Below are positions 1-7,391 of a DNA stretch of 64,000 nt, piece after piece (the stretch's first letter is position 1; the number at the start of each line of letters is the position of its first letter). Both the position numbers and the translations under genes were made by a program. This DNA comes from Achromobacter sp. Bel (GTDB lineage: Bacteria; Pseudomonadota; Gammaproteobacteria; Burkholderiales; Burkholderiaceae_B): assembly GCF_012928505.1 (NCBI RefSeq), contig NZ_JABBJN010000020.1, positions 38,756-102,755 of the forward strand, in the 5' to 3' direction. The notes beneath the pieces were generated by a model, which worked only from the letters and a program-made list of their open reading frames with translations, had not been told where the DNA came from and searched no databases.

Positions 1-13
1 AAAGATCGCTTTG

Positions 14-34
14 CCGGCGCGCATGGCGCGCCGG
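14..34 (+). promoter_or_regulatory. Hairpin just upstream of pstB
   Basis: Perfect 9-base inverted repeat (arms 14-22 and 26-34) with a 3-base loop, ending 16 bases before the pstB start. It is probably an intercistronic mRNA hairpin between pstA, which would lie to the left outside the window, and pstB. There is no U-run, so it is not a normal terminator. The role is inferred from position only. Confidence 0.45.
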
Positions 35-50
35 AGCCAAGGGAAAAGAA

Positions 51-827
51 ATGGAAAACACCGCTACCGCCGTCAAGAACAAGATCGAGGTCAAGAACTT
101 GAACTTCTACTACGGCAAGTTCCATGCGATCCGCAATGTGAACATGTCGATCCAGGAGAAGAAGGTCACGGCCTTCATCGGCCCGTCGGGCTGCGGCAAG
201 TCGACGCTTCTGCGCACGTTCAACCGCATGTTCGAGCTGTACCCCGGCCAGCGCGCCGAAGGCGAAATCATGCTGGACGGCGAAAACCTGCTGACCACCA
301 AGACCGATATTTCGCTGATCCGCGCCAAGGTCGGCATGGTGTTCCAGAAGCCCACGCCGTTCCCGATGAGCATCTATGACAACATCGCCTTCGGCGTGCG
401 CCTGTTCGAACGCCTGTCCAAGGGCGAGATGGACGAGCGCGTGGAGTGGGCGCTGAGCAAGGCCGCGCTGTGGAACGAAGTGAAGGACAAGCTGCACCAA
501 AGCGGCAACAGCCTGTCGGGCGGCCAGCAACAGCGCCTGTGCATCGCGCGCGGCGTGGCCATCAAGCCGGAAGTGCTGCTGCTGGACGAGCCGTGCTCGG
601 CGCTGGACCCGATTTCCACCGCCAAGATCGAAGAGCTGATCGCCGAACTGAAGAACGACTATACGGTCGTGATCGTCACGCACAACATGCAGCAGGCAGC
701 TCGTTGCTCGGACTACACCGCCTACATGTACCTGGGCGAGCTGATGGAATTCGGCCAGACCGACCAGATCTTCGTGAAGCCGTCGCGCAAGGAAACCGAA
801 GACTACATCACGGGCCGTTTCGGCTGA
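51..827 (+). CDS. pstB: Phosphate ABC transporter ATP-binding protein PstB
   Basis: This is the cytoplasmic ATPase of the high-affinity PstSCAB phosphate importer. The 258 residues match the usual family length. All ATPase motifs are present: Walker [10 protein letters not shown] at 44-52, Q-loop Gln99, signature LSGGQQQR at 155-162, Walker B VLLLDE at 175-180, D-loop SALD at 183-186 and switch His211. An ATG follows a purine-rich ribosome site (GGGAAAAGAA), and a hairpin sits just upstream. The gene appears to be last in its operon: a strong hairpin follows and no phoU lies downstream, although phoU follows pstB in many other bacteria. Pho-regulon control is expected from the family, but no Pho box is visible because the operon promoter is outside the window. 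Confidence 0.97.
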   Translation: MENTATAVKNKIEVKNLNFYYGKFHAIRNVNMSIQEKKVTAFIGPSGCGKSTLLRTFNRMFELYPGQRAEGEIMLDGENLLTTKTDISLIRAKVGMVFQKPTPFPMSIYDNIAFGVRLFERLSKGEMDERVEWALSKAALWNEVKDKLHQSGNSLSGGQQQRLCIARGVAIKPEVLLLDEPCSALDPISTAKIEELIAELKNDYTVVIVTHNMQQAARCSDYTAYMYLGELMEFGQTDQIFVKPSRKETEDYITGRFG

Positions 828-850
828 TCTGGTTTCGGATCGCTTCTTGA

Positions 851-887
851 TGCAAAACGGCGCGCCTGACTGGCGCGCCGTTTTGCA
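851..887 (+). terminator. Terminator after pstB
   Basis: Perfect 16-base-pair inverted repeat (851-866 with 872-887) around a 5-base loop. The arms end in AAAA and TTTT, so it can work in both directions. It lies 23 bases after the pstB stop and closes the pst operon before the tRNA gene. Confidence 0.85.
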
Positions 888-1053
888 TTGGGGGCGGCGC
901 GGAATCAGGAACGCTGCACGATGCGTGCTTTTGCCCGAAAGCGGCCTTCGGCCATGCGTCGGAAGTCGTTATTAATTTGGGTTTGAACGATATAGGTGTC
1001 AATCAGGGGATTGCCGGAAGAGGAGGGGCATGGGCTGTCCGGGCGGAAGAGCC

Positions 1054-1082
1054 TCCCGTGCAGGGTGGGATTCTGGTATAGT
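1054..1082 (+). promoter_or_regulatory. Probable promoter of the tRNA-Pro gene
   Basis: A TATAGT box at 1077-1082 lies 10 bases before the mature tRNA start, the expected distance for a stable-RNA promoter. The -35 region near 1054-1059 is poorly conserved. Three TATAGT promoters at the right edge of the window have the same -10 sequence. Confidence 0.45.
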
Positions 1083-1092
1083 TGCCACCCTT

Positions 1093-1169
1093 CGGGGCGT
1101 AGCGCAGCCTGGTAGCGCATCTGCTTTGGGAGCAGAGGGTCGTGAGTTCGAATCCCACCGCCCCGACCA
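1093..1169 (+). tRNA. tRNA-Pro (anticodon UGG)
   Basis: 77-nt cloverleaf with the CCA end encoded. The acceptor stem is CGGGGCG/CGCCCCG, the D-arm GCGC...GCGC is at 1102-1118, and the anticodon stem-loop TCTGC-TTTGGGA-GCAGA gives anticodon UGG. The T-arm with loop TTCGAAT is at 1142-1158. The T-stem has one A-C mismatch, also present in the duplicated 3' end at 3638-3673. The gene's 3' half is the attachment site of a small island, so the present acceptor 3' strand was probably supplied by the incoming element. Confidence 0.96.
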
Positions 1170-1174
1170 ATAAA
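1139..1174 (+). repeat. Island attachment repeat, left copy (tRNA 3' end)
   Basis: 36-base direct repeat covering the variable loop, T-arm, acceptor 3' strand, CCA and a short trailer of tRNA-Pro. It matches 3638-3673 at 35 of 36 positions (A1157 versus G3656). This is the standard footprint of tyrosine-recombinase integration into a tRNA 3' end. Confidence 0.9.
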
Positions 1175-1177
1175 ATC

Positions 1178-1210
1178 AAAGGCTTAGCTCAAGTATTGAG
1201 CTAAGCCTTT
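1178..1210 (+). terminator. Terminator after tRNA-Pro, inside the island end
   Basis: Perfect 15-base-pair stem (1178-1192 with 1196-1210), 3-base loop, right arm ending in TTT, 9 bases after the CCA. It differs in sequence from the terminator after the right repeat copy (3676-3711), so the element seems to bring its own terminator for the tRNA it rebuilds. Confidence 0.85.
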
Positions 1211-1241
1211 GTGCTTTGGGGGGCCAGCAGGGGGGCCAGCG

Positions 1242-1454
1242 CTAAACGGAATCCTGAGCGGGGTGCCATTCCTTGCTGTGCGGTCTGCTCTCCAGCCAAG
1301 CTGTGACTTCGCGCGCGCGCCAGCCCACAGAACGCGCGGTGAGCTTCACTGGCGAAGGGAAATCTCTTCGCTGGATAAGCTCATAGATCGTGGTCTTGGA
1401 TAAGTTGAGCACTCGGACGAGATCCGCGAGGCGGTAGACGAGTTGATCGCTCAT
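1242..1454 (-). CDS. AlpA-family excisionase-like transcriptional regulator
   Basis: 70-residue DNA-binding protein of the AlpA/HTH_17 family. A helix-turn-helix lies at about residues 8-30 (RLADLVRVLNLSKTTIYELI), followed by the typical FPSPVKL and VGWRAREVTAWL segments. AlpA proteins activate or direct excision of integrative elements and prophages. Here it sits inside the att-bounded island at the tRNA side, reading towards the attachment site, but no integrase gene follows. Its start overlaps the stop of a small upstream frame as ATGA, which suggests translational coupling. Confidence 0.85.
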   Translation of the reverse strand: MSDQLVYRLADLVRVLNLSKTTIYELIQRRDFPSPVKLTARSVGWRAREVTAWLESRPHSKEWHPAQDSV

Positions 1455-1549
1455 GCATGCCCACCATGCTCGGAGCCGGCGTTTTCAAGCGATTCAGCAA
1501 GCTCCAGGAGGCATTGCTCGTCCCCCGGGTCCTGCCAGCCTAGCGTCAT
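1451..1549 (-). CDS. Possible 32-residue peptide coupled to the AlpA-like gene
   Basis: Small frame starting at ATG 1549 (MTLGWQDPGDEQ...) and ending in a TGA that overlaps the ATG of the AlpA-like gene by the ATGA arrangement. It is acidic, with no recognised domain. The overlap is the main argument that it is translated. The ribosome site is weak and it may be chance. Confidence 0.3.
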   Translation of the reverse strand: MTLGWQDPGDEQCLLELAESLENAGSEHGGHA

Positions 1550-1612
1550 ACTGTGCCGCAAGAGGAACGCGCCATAGGCCCAGCCGCTAACCGTGAGTCA
1601 CGGTGAAATCGT

Positions 1613-1864
1613 TCAGCCGATGATTGGGGTGTCTTGCCGATGGCGCAAGATACTGGCGCTTCTGAGACCAGCTTCCAAGGCTACTACGACGCGCGGTAGG
1701 CGCCATATCTCCCAGGGCAAGGCGCGCAGGGCCTCAGTGATTGGATTTTGAGCGTAGAGCGCCCGTAACCGGTTAGGAAGGTTAGGTTTTTCCCGGCCCC
1801 TCTCGAAATAGAAATCCGGGTACATTGAAACGAACAGTTTCTTGAGTCCGTCTATGTACATCAA
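1613..1864 (-). CDS. Hypothetical 83-residue island protein
   Basis: Open frame on the minus strand (MMYIDGLKKLFVSMYPDFYF...) between the AlpA-like gene and the large orphan gene. The N-terminal half is rich in aromatic and basic residues, and no family is recognised. Its start overlaps the longest reading of the divergent orphan gene by 11 bases. If the orphan gene instead begins at ATG 1950, the two would be cleanly divergent. Low confidence: the region is short and could be regulatory DNA. Confidence 0.28.
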   Translation of the reverse strand: MMYIDGLKKLFVSMYPDFYFERGREKPNLPNRLRALYAQNPITEALRALPWEIWRLPRVVVALEAGLRSASILRHRQDTPIIG

Positions 1865-3446
1865 ATCAATTATTTCTTGTCGGCAAGGTTGGGAACGCCT
1901 GCAGCACCAATTGTCTGATCCCGGGCGTTTCGAGCGCGCGCAAGGCGAGATGGAGTTGGGTCACGACCAAGGGCCTCCTATAGAGGCCATTGAAGGCGCA
2001 ATTGCACGATTCAAGCTCACTACCGTTAGGATGCCGACCGACGACCCATTCAAATCGCTTGACCATCAAGGACCAAACTTCGCCGGCACACTGCGTGTGG
2101 ACAGCGGCGCAACCGCACTATGTCGCGCAGGTGCTCCAGGCGAAGTAATAGTCGAGTGGAGTTCGAAGATCGCTTTGGAGGATGGGCAGCTTGCTGGGAA
2201 AAGCCGCGCCGACGGAATAGCCATCCCTATGGAATTGCCTGCAATGATGGGGCAAGCATGGCGTGAACTCCTCCCAATGTGGAGAGACACAAGTTTTGGG
2301 TCAAGACCAAAGGTGGAGACCGCACAAAATGTCGGGTTGACAATGAGCGGCGTCGCATTGAATTTGATGCTGAATCGTACCGGGTTCGATGCGTGGCTCT
2401 TTCAGCGTGTTCCAGTGGCCTATCGCAGAGGCTTCATCGATTTGGCCGTTGGAGTCTTCGTTCTGGCGCGTGGAGGCGGATATTACCTCGACAACGCATT
2501 GCGACAGGTCGCATCGGGGTTTCGGAGGGCCGAGGCCAGCCTTCTCGAACTGCAGCCCATAAGTCTCGAAGTGCCATTTGTACTCTTGGGATTGTCTCCC
2601 TCGCCCATTGATGAACCGGATTTCGTGGAGCTAGAAGCAGTCGCCACTACGGTACGCGCGAATCCTGTTATTGAGCGTGTAATCGAGGTTCCTCATCAGT
2701 ACCAGCAGGCCGTAGTGGGCATCCTGGGATACTTCGGGACATACCTCCAACAGATAGCTCCTGAACAAGCGAAATCCGCGAAAATTCGCATTGAGCAAGG
2801 CGCCGGCTTTTTGCGACTGGTGGTAGAAGCAGAGGACGGAGCTCGACATATTGTGGAACGCGCGTTTGAAGACTATCAGGGCATCGTCAGAGGGGATCTG
2901 ACAGTAGATCAATTGGCTCTTTCTCCAATTGCTGCTGCAGAGCTGCGAAGCGAATTACGAATAGCGAATGCGCGGATTGATTTCCAAAAGGACATGTTGG
3001 CTGTCCAGGGGGTGGAGTTGCGTACGCTGCGTGAGTTGAGCCTCGAATTATCGAAGCGGAAGCAACCTGATCTCCACATTCAGGTGTCGGCGCAGGCATC
3101 CGCGACTACGACTATAGATACGAGCCCTCTCCTTGGAGACATCGGTAATTTGGTCGAAGCGCTTCGCTCACAGGGGGATGCAGGCGAGATCGTTCAAGAA
3201 CTTGACAGTGTGGGAAAGGCTATTGAAGAGGCAGGGCGCGAACGAACGGAGCTTAGTGTTCCTATCAGACGATTGAGGGGGGTATTGGAGAAGATTCAGG
3301 TGGGCGGGACGCGGCTGCATGGTGTGTTGGAAAAAGGTGCTGGAGCTATTGAGGCTGCTCAAAAGCTGGCGCGACAGTACAACTCGGTGGCCGACTGGTG
3401 CGGGCTTCCTCAAGTTCCTCGTGCCTTCACTGGGCGCGACGTCTAG
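1854..3446 (+). CDS. Large orphan protein carried by the tRNA-Pro island
   Basis: I do not recognise this protein. From ATG 1854 it has 530 residues. An alternative start at ATG 1950, after CAAGGCGAG, has the better ribosome site and gives 498. Visible layout: a mixed alpha/beta N-terminal half with a hydrophobic stretch (GFIDLAVGVFVLARGGGYY), a charged helical middle with probable coiled coil around residues 360-400, a Ser/Thr/Ala linker, then a helical C-terminus ending AQKLARQYNSVADWCGLPQVP. There is no signal peptide. Base composition is more AT-rich than in the neighbours, consistent with transfer. It is the main cargo of an att-bounded element, so a defence or selfish-element role is plausible but not shown. 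Confidence 0.75.
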   Translation: MYIKSIISCRQGWERLQHQLSDPGRFERAQGEMELGHDQGPPIEAIEGAIARFKLTTVRMPTDDPFKSLDHQGPNFAGTLRVDSGATALCRAGAPGEVIVEWSSKIALEDGQLAGKSRADGIAIPMELPAMMGQAWRELLPMWRDTSFGSRPKVETAQNVGLTMSGVALNLMLNRTGFDAWLFQRVPVAYRRGFIDLAVGVFVLARGGGYYLDNALRQVASGFRRAEASLLELQPISLEVPFVLLGLSPSPIDEPDFVELEAVATTVRANPVIERVIEVPHQYQQAVVGILGYFGTYLQQIAPEQAKSAKIRIEQGAGFLRLVVEAEDGARHIVERAFEDYQGIVRGDLTVDQLALSPIAAAELRSELRIANARIDFQKDMLAVQGVELRTLRELSLELSKRKQPDLHIQVSAQASATTTIDTSPLLGDIGNLVEALRSQGDAGEIVQELDSVGKAIEEAGRERTELSVPIRRLRGVLEKIQVGGTRLHGVLEKGAGAIEAAQKLARQYNSVADWCGLPQVPRAFTGRDV

Positions 3447-3637
3447 CTCTTACGAAAGTAGAGATTTTTTACTAAAACCGCAGCGTTCATGTTTCATCGA
3501 ATAGATGGGCGATTGATTTCCTCGTCATTCGCACGATCTGCTCTTCGCTGTACCTTGCCCTCTTCATCTCGCTTCCCTCTTGCGTTGGAAGCTATTCTCT
3601 CAAATGCCTGTTGGTACGAATTTTTCAGAGCAGGTCA

Positions 3638-3673
3638 GTCGTGAGTTCGAATCCCGCCGCCCCGACCAATAAA
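3638..3673 (+). repeat. Island attachment repeat, right copy
   Basis: Second copy of the tRNA-Pro 3' end (35 of 36 positions identical to 1139-1174), without the 5' part of a tRNA gene. The single difference falls in the T-stem. It probably represents the original chromosomal 3' end displaced when the island inserted. Confidence 0.9.
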
Positions 3674-3675
3674 TG

Positions 3676-3711
3676 AAAGGCCGTTAGTGATCGCCATCAC
3701 TAACGGCCTTT
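3676..3711 (+). terminator. Terminator beyond the right island repeat
   Basis: Perfect 16-base-pair stem (3676-3691 with 3696-3711), CGCC loop, A-run on the left and T-run on the right. It sits the same distance after the right repeat as the other terminator does after the tRNA, so it is probably the ancestral tRNA-Pro terminator. It can also end the convergent glycosyltransferase transcript. Confidence 0.85.
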
Positions 3712-3742
3712 TCTCATTCGTGCGCCTGGCGGCGTAAGGCGT

Positions 3743-4762
3743 TTAGCGGATCGTCTCGGGCAGCCGGGACCAGATCGCCTCAGCCACGACCGACGGCGCG
3801 ATGCCGTCCATGCCAGGGCAACCTGACGGTTCGAGAGGGTGCAAACAGGATGCATAACGCATCACGGGGCTGCATCCGAACAGTCCGATCGTCGGCACGC
3901 CATGGGCCACCGCGATATGCATGCCCATGCTGTCATTGGTGGCAAAGGCCAGGGTGCGCGCGATAAGCGCCTGGCTCACGCAAATGTCCGTGGCGTCTTG
4001 GGTGATGTCGAGCACACGGATCGATGACGGCAACGCTGCGCGGATCTCCTGTGCGATGTGCTGTACATCGCTGGCGCCGCACAACAGGAATGCCAGGTCA
4101 GGGTCGCGCTCGTGCAGAATCCGGGCGACCTGCGCAAAGGACTGCGCCGAATAACGCCGTTTTTCCGCAGAGGCGTTCAAACCAAAGCCGATCATCCGCG
4201 GCAGCCCTTGCGTGAGATGCGCGGCGGTGTTGACGGCATGCGGGGCGATTTCGAGCGAGGGATAGCGTGCCTCGTAGGGGCAGCCCACCTTGCGCAACAT
4301 CGCCGGCAGCCAGGTATGGGTATCGGGATGCGGCGTGCCCTTGCGGCGAACCCAAACCTGTTCCGTGAGCCAACGCGAAAAGTGCGGATGATGCCAGCGC
4401 AGATAGCCGACACGCCGGGGAATGCCCGCCAGCCGGGCGGCCGCCGCTACATGCGAGCGGAATGTGAACAGGAAAAGCGCATCGTAAGATCCGGCCGCCA
4501 ACACGCTTCTTATTTGCGCGATACGCGCTCGGCCATGCAGCTTGCTGGCGTCTTTAAGCGGGACGACTTCTTTTACGTAGGGCTGGGCGCGAAAGAGCGC
4601 CAGTGATGACTCATGCTGAGTCATTAGCAGCGTGACGGGAGCGCCTGCGTAGTCGGCAAGGGCCCGCACAAAAACCATGTTGAGGATGCCGTCGCCAATC
4701 CCCCCGGAAATGTAAATGGCAAGATTGCTTGGCGTAAAACGATCCAACGTCGACCCGTCCAT
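3743..4762 (-). CDS. Glycosyltransferase family 9 (heptosyltransferase-like)
   Basis: 339 residues from ATG 4762, chosen over an upstream TTG because AGGCAAG lies just before it. The N-terminal ISGGIGDGILNMVFVRAL segment fits the first Rossmann domain of GT9 enzymes. The C-terminal NDSMGMHIAVAHGVPTIGLFG is the hallmark nucleotide-sugar site of ADP-heptose:LPS heptosyltransferases. Members add heptose or related sugars to the LPS core on the inner face of the inner membrane. The gene stands alone, with no LPS genes beside it, so the acceptor cannot be stated. It is oriented towards the island terminator. Confidence 0.85.
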   Translation of the reverse strand: MDGSTLDRFTPSNLAIYISGGIGDGILNMVFVRALADYAGAPVTLLMTQHESSLALFRAQPYVKEVVPLKDASKLHGRARIAQIRSVLAAGSYDALFLFTFRSHVAAAARLAGIPRRVGYLRWHHPHFSRWLTEQVWVRRKGTPHPDTHTWLPAMLRKVGCPYEARYPSLEIAPHAVNTAAHLTQGLPRMIGFGLNASAEKRRYSAQSFAQVARILHERDPDLAFLLCGASDVQHIAQEIRAALPSSIRVLDITQDATDICVSQALIARTLAFATNDSMGMHIAVAHGVPTIGLFGCSPVMRYASCLHPLEPSGCPGMDGIAPSVVAEAIWSRLPETIR

Positions 4763-4996
4763 ATTGCTTGCCTGTGTAATAGGATGACACAACTACGCCG
4801 GGCACGAACTTGCACCCTTTGGCATCTGTTTGGCGGCAAATGCTGCGGGGGGCAACGGCGTGTTCCTTGTTGGATCCGTGTGTGGAATATTGATCCAACG
4901 GGCGTGGATTGTCGCTGATTTTCCACGCATCAGGCCTAGCCTGCCGCGTGTTTTACAGATTGGGGCAGCGGGCTTTCCCTGAATGTGGTTTCGGCG

Positions 4997-5218
4997 CTAT
5001 TCGCTTATGTGGTTGAACTGAACCGATTCCGGTGCGATGCCACCCTGGCGAAGCCGACCGTCAAGATCTTCCTGCGTGCCGTCCCCGCTTTTCATCGAGG
5101 GCAGCTCCAGCCAATTCGCCAGCTCCCGCTTTGCCTGCGTTATTTCCGAGATACTGCCGTTGACTAGCGCCACACTTTCTCCGCCGTCAAGTTTTCGATA
5201 AGTGATTTGCGTTTTCAT
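4997..5218 (-). CDS. Small hypothetical protein (73 residues)
   Basis: Starts MKTQITYRKLDGGESVALVNG after a good ribosome site (AGGAGCGAAG). No signal peptide or membrane segment. The N-terminal half looks like two beta strands followed by a helix (SEITQAKRELANWLEL), and the C-terminal third is polar. No family recognised. It is probably a free-standing gene: the glycosyltransferase on the same strand starts 235 bases further on. Real translation is likely given the ribosome site. Confidence 0.6.
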   Translation of the reverse strand: MKTQITYRKLDGGESVALVNGSISEITQAKRELANWLELPSMKSGDGTQEDLDGRLRQGGIAPESVQFNHISE

Positions 5219-5583
5219 CTTCGCTCCTAAAGCGCCGGGCGCGTGGTTATGCTTGCGTCCGCCACGAGTATTGGGGACGTTGCGCCGTTTCCATGCTCAG
5301 CAAGTATTGTTCCGCGTCCGTGGGGCAGCGTTTGACCCTCCCGTCACGCCATGCCCGACAGTCCGTTTTGCGTCATCAGCGGGGGAAGGATGATTGGCGC
5401 ATTGACGACGGCGCGTTGACCTCGGCCTGCGCGGGATAAGGCATACTGCGCGACGCCAGGCGCAGCCTTGCGCGTGAGACGCTTTCGGCGTGTTGCGCGT
5501 TGCTTCCGAAGCCGTTGCGCTGCCAGTGCAAAGAAAAAAAGTCGCGCCGTTCGATGCGCGACGTCGTCAACGAGGAGAGAGGG
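5219..5583. other. Intergenic region before the Bug receptor gene
   Basis: No credible gene in this 365-base stretch between two divergent genes. The only clear structure is a hairpin at 5541-5562 (GTCGCGC / GCGCGAC, 8-base loop) preceded by a run of seven A. It ends 9 bases before the Shine-Dalgarno GAGGAGAG of the Bug gene. It may be an mRNA leader structure; no regulator gene adjoins it. Confidence 0.4.
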
Positions 5584-6582
5584 ATGACGAAGCAGTCCAG
5601 GATTCATGGTGTATGCCGCCGGGTCGGCAGGGTGTTGCTGCCGGCCGCGCTGGCGGCGGGTTTGGTTGCGGCGCCTGCCGCACATGCCGATGAGTATCCG
5701 TCGCAGCCGATCAAGCTGATCGTGCCGTTCGCGGCGGGCGGTGGCAACGACGGGATCGCGCGTCTGCTGGGGCAATTGCTATCCGAAGGCCTGAAGCAGC
5801 CGGTGGTGGTCGAGAACCGTCCCGGGGCCGGCGGCAAGCTAGGGGTGGAGCAGGGCCTGCGGGCCGCCCCGGACGGCTATACGTTGACGCTGATTTCCAA
5901 TAGCTATTCGGTCAACCCCAGCCTGTATAAGTTGCCGTTTGATCCCGTGGGCGACATGACGCCGATCGGCATGATCGCGCGCGCCCCGTTCTTCGTGTCC
6001 GTCAATCCGAAGGTGCCGGCGGAGACGTTGGGCGAATTGGTCGCCTTGGCCAGGAAGAAGCCTGGCGTGCTGACGTACGCGTCGTCGGGCACGGGCGGCA
6101 TTTCGCATCTGGCGACGGAGGCCTTTCTGAAGACGGCGGGGATTTCCATGATCCACGTGCCGTACAAGGGTTCGGCGCCCGCGCTGACCGATACGGTCTC
6201 CGGTCAGGTCGACGCGATGTTGACGACGGCGGGGTCCACGTTGCCCTATCGGGCGGACAAGCGCCTGAAGGTGTTGGCGGTGACGCTGCCGCAGCGTGTG
6301 TCGTCGGCGCCGGACATTCCGACGGTGCGCGAAGCAGGGGTGCCGTATGACGTGACGGTGTGGTACGGCATTATTGCGCCCAAGGACGTGCCGCCCGCGA
6401 TCCAGGCCAAACTCAATGCGGCGATCAATGCCGCGGTGGTGCTGCCTGAAATGGCGGACCGGTTGAAGGCGACGGGCGAGGCGGCCGCGCCGGGTAGCCC
6501 GCAGGACTTCCGTGACCAGATCGTCAAAGAGATTTCGCTTTGGGGCAATGTGGTGCGGGAGGCGGGCGTTACCGTCAACTGA
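5584..6582 (+). CDS. Bug-family tripartite tricarboxylate receptor (TctC-like)
   Basis: 332-residue periplasmic solute-binding protein. The start is ATG 5584, five bases after GAGGAGAG. The signal peptide has a basic N-region, a hydrophobic core LLPAALAAGLVAA and predicted cleavage after AAHA (about residue 35). The mature protein begins with the family hallmark YPSQPIKLIVPFAAGGGNDGIAR and contains VVVENRPGAGG and SGTGGISHL. Bug proteins bind carboxylates or other small molecules, usually for TctAB transporters. No tctA/tctB genes lie nearby, so this is one of the many orphan receptors typical of Alcaligenaceae and Burkholderiales. The ligand is unknown. Confidence 0.93.
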   Translation: MTKQSRIHGVCRRVGRVLLPAALAAGLVAAPAAHADEYPSQPIKLIVPFAAGGGNDGIARLLGQLLSEGLKQPVVVENRPGAGGKLGVEQGLRAAPDGYTLTLISNSYSVNPSLYKLPFDPVGDMTPIGMIARAPFFVSVNPKVPAETLGELVALARKKPGVLTYASSGTGGISHLATEAFLKTAGISMIHVPYKGSAPALTDTVSGQVDAMLTTAGSTLPYRADKRLKVLAVTLPQRVSSAPDIPTVREAGVPYDVTVWYGIIAPKDVPPAIQAKLNAAINAAVVLPEMADRLKATGEAAAPGSPQDFRDQIVKEISLWGNVVREAGVTVN

Positions 6583-6630
6583 TCCGTGAGCCGGGCGCGG
6601 CCTGGCATGCCGGGGATGAGGGGGGCGCCC

Positions 6631-7266
6631 CTACTGGGCAGTTTCAAAAACGTAAGTCTGGCCGGACCCCTGAGACGGGTTGTACAGGGGGCACCATCCA
6701 TTTACCGGGGCAACGGTGCAGTACCGGTTCTGGCCGTACACCTGGGCGACTTTCCAGGTTTGGGTGTTGTCGGCGCGTTCAAGCAGATACTGCATCCGCA
6801 CCCCCCGTTCTTTCTTGTCCCGTTCGTCGATGTTCATCGTATAGCCCGGGGTAGGCGGCGTGGTGTTTCGGACGTGAGCCACGACCAGCGCGCGGGTGTC
6901 GGATTGGATGTCGACGTTCACCACCTCGCGCTCGTAGCTTTGCGTGTCGCATCTTTCTTCGCGTGCTCGATTGGCCGAGAGCGCTGGCGTCGACAATTCG
7001 CCCAGCGTCGAGCGGAACGGGCGGTACAACTCGGCCAATTCCTTGCAGACGGAGGCCGCGTATCGTTCTTCTTCGTCGCGGACGTGCCACCAGGACTTCA
7101 CTGCGTCGTCGGGGGTGTTGGCCGCGATCTTCAATTGCGGCGTCGCTGCCTGCAGGCGGTTCCAAGGCGATTCTTCTTTGGAGCAGCCGACCAACACAAT
7201 GGCCAGCGCCACCAGCAATGCAGGTTTTCTCACAACAACGGGTCCGGTAATGTAGGGTGGCGTCAT
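6631..7266 (-). CDS. Putative lipoprotein
   Basis: 211 residues from ATG 7266. A GTG at 7233 would give a shorter, more typical lipoprotein signal. The hydrophobic segment ALLVALAIVLVGC ends in a lipobox with Cys28 as the expected lipid-modified residue, so the protein should be membrane-anchored in the periplasm. The mature part contains a helical region with DAVKSWWHVRDEEERYAAS and a beta-rich C-terminus with two cysteines (RYCTVAPVNGWC) that could form a disulfide. No family recognised with certainty. It is convergent with the Bug gene and divergent from yggS. Confidence 0.72.
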   Translation of the reverse strand: MTPPYITGPVVVRKPALLVALAIVLVGCSKEESPWNRLQAATPQLKIAANTPDDAVKSWWHVRDEEERYAASVCKELAELYRPFRSTLGELSTPALSANRAREERCDTQSYEREVVNVDIQSDTRALVVAHVRNTTPPTPGYTMNIDERDKKERGVRMQYLLERADNTQTWKVAQVYGQNRYCTVAPVNGWCPLYNPSQGSGQTYVFETAQ

Positions 7267-7391
7267 GATACCGCTTTCAAAATAAGCGCCCGGGTATCCG
7301 CGCTTGGTGTGGCTGCCGAGACGATTTTCGTGCAAAGGGGATCGTGTTAATCTTTGTCCTATGACAATGTTGTGTCGCCGAGGCTCAAACC

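Larger units (their letters stand above)
1139..3673. mobile_element. Small tRNA-Pro-borne genomic island, no integrase visible
   Basis: A segment of about 2.5 kb lies between two copies of the tRNA-Pro 3' end. Its coding DNA is clearly more AT-rich than the flanks. It carries an AlpA-like regulator, two doubtful small frames and one 534-residue orphan gene. No integrase, relaxase or phage structural gene fits inside, so the element is either a remnant or needs a recombinase supplied in trans. AlpA regulators are typical of integrative elements and satellites. The direct repeats and base composition are seen; the mode of mobility is inferred. Confidence 0.82.

Noticed and set aside
1139..3673. 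Reading the island as an intact prophage or ICE
   Set aside because: There is no integrase, capsid, terminase, relaxase or mating gene; at about 2.5 kb it is too small.
3638..3673. A second tRNA-Pro gene
   Set aside because: Only the 3' part of the tRNA is present; no D-arm or anticodon arm precedes it.
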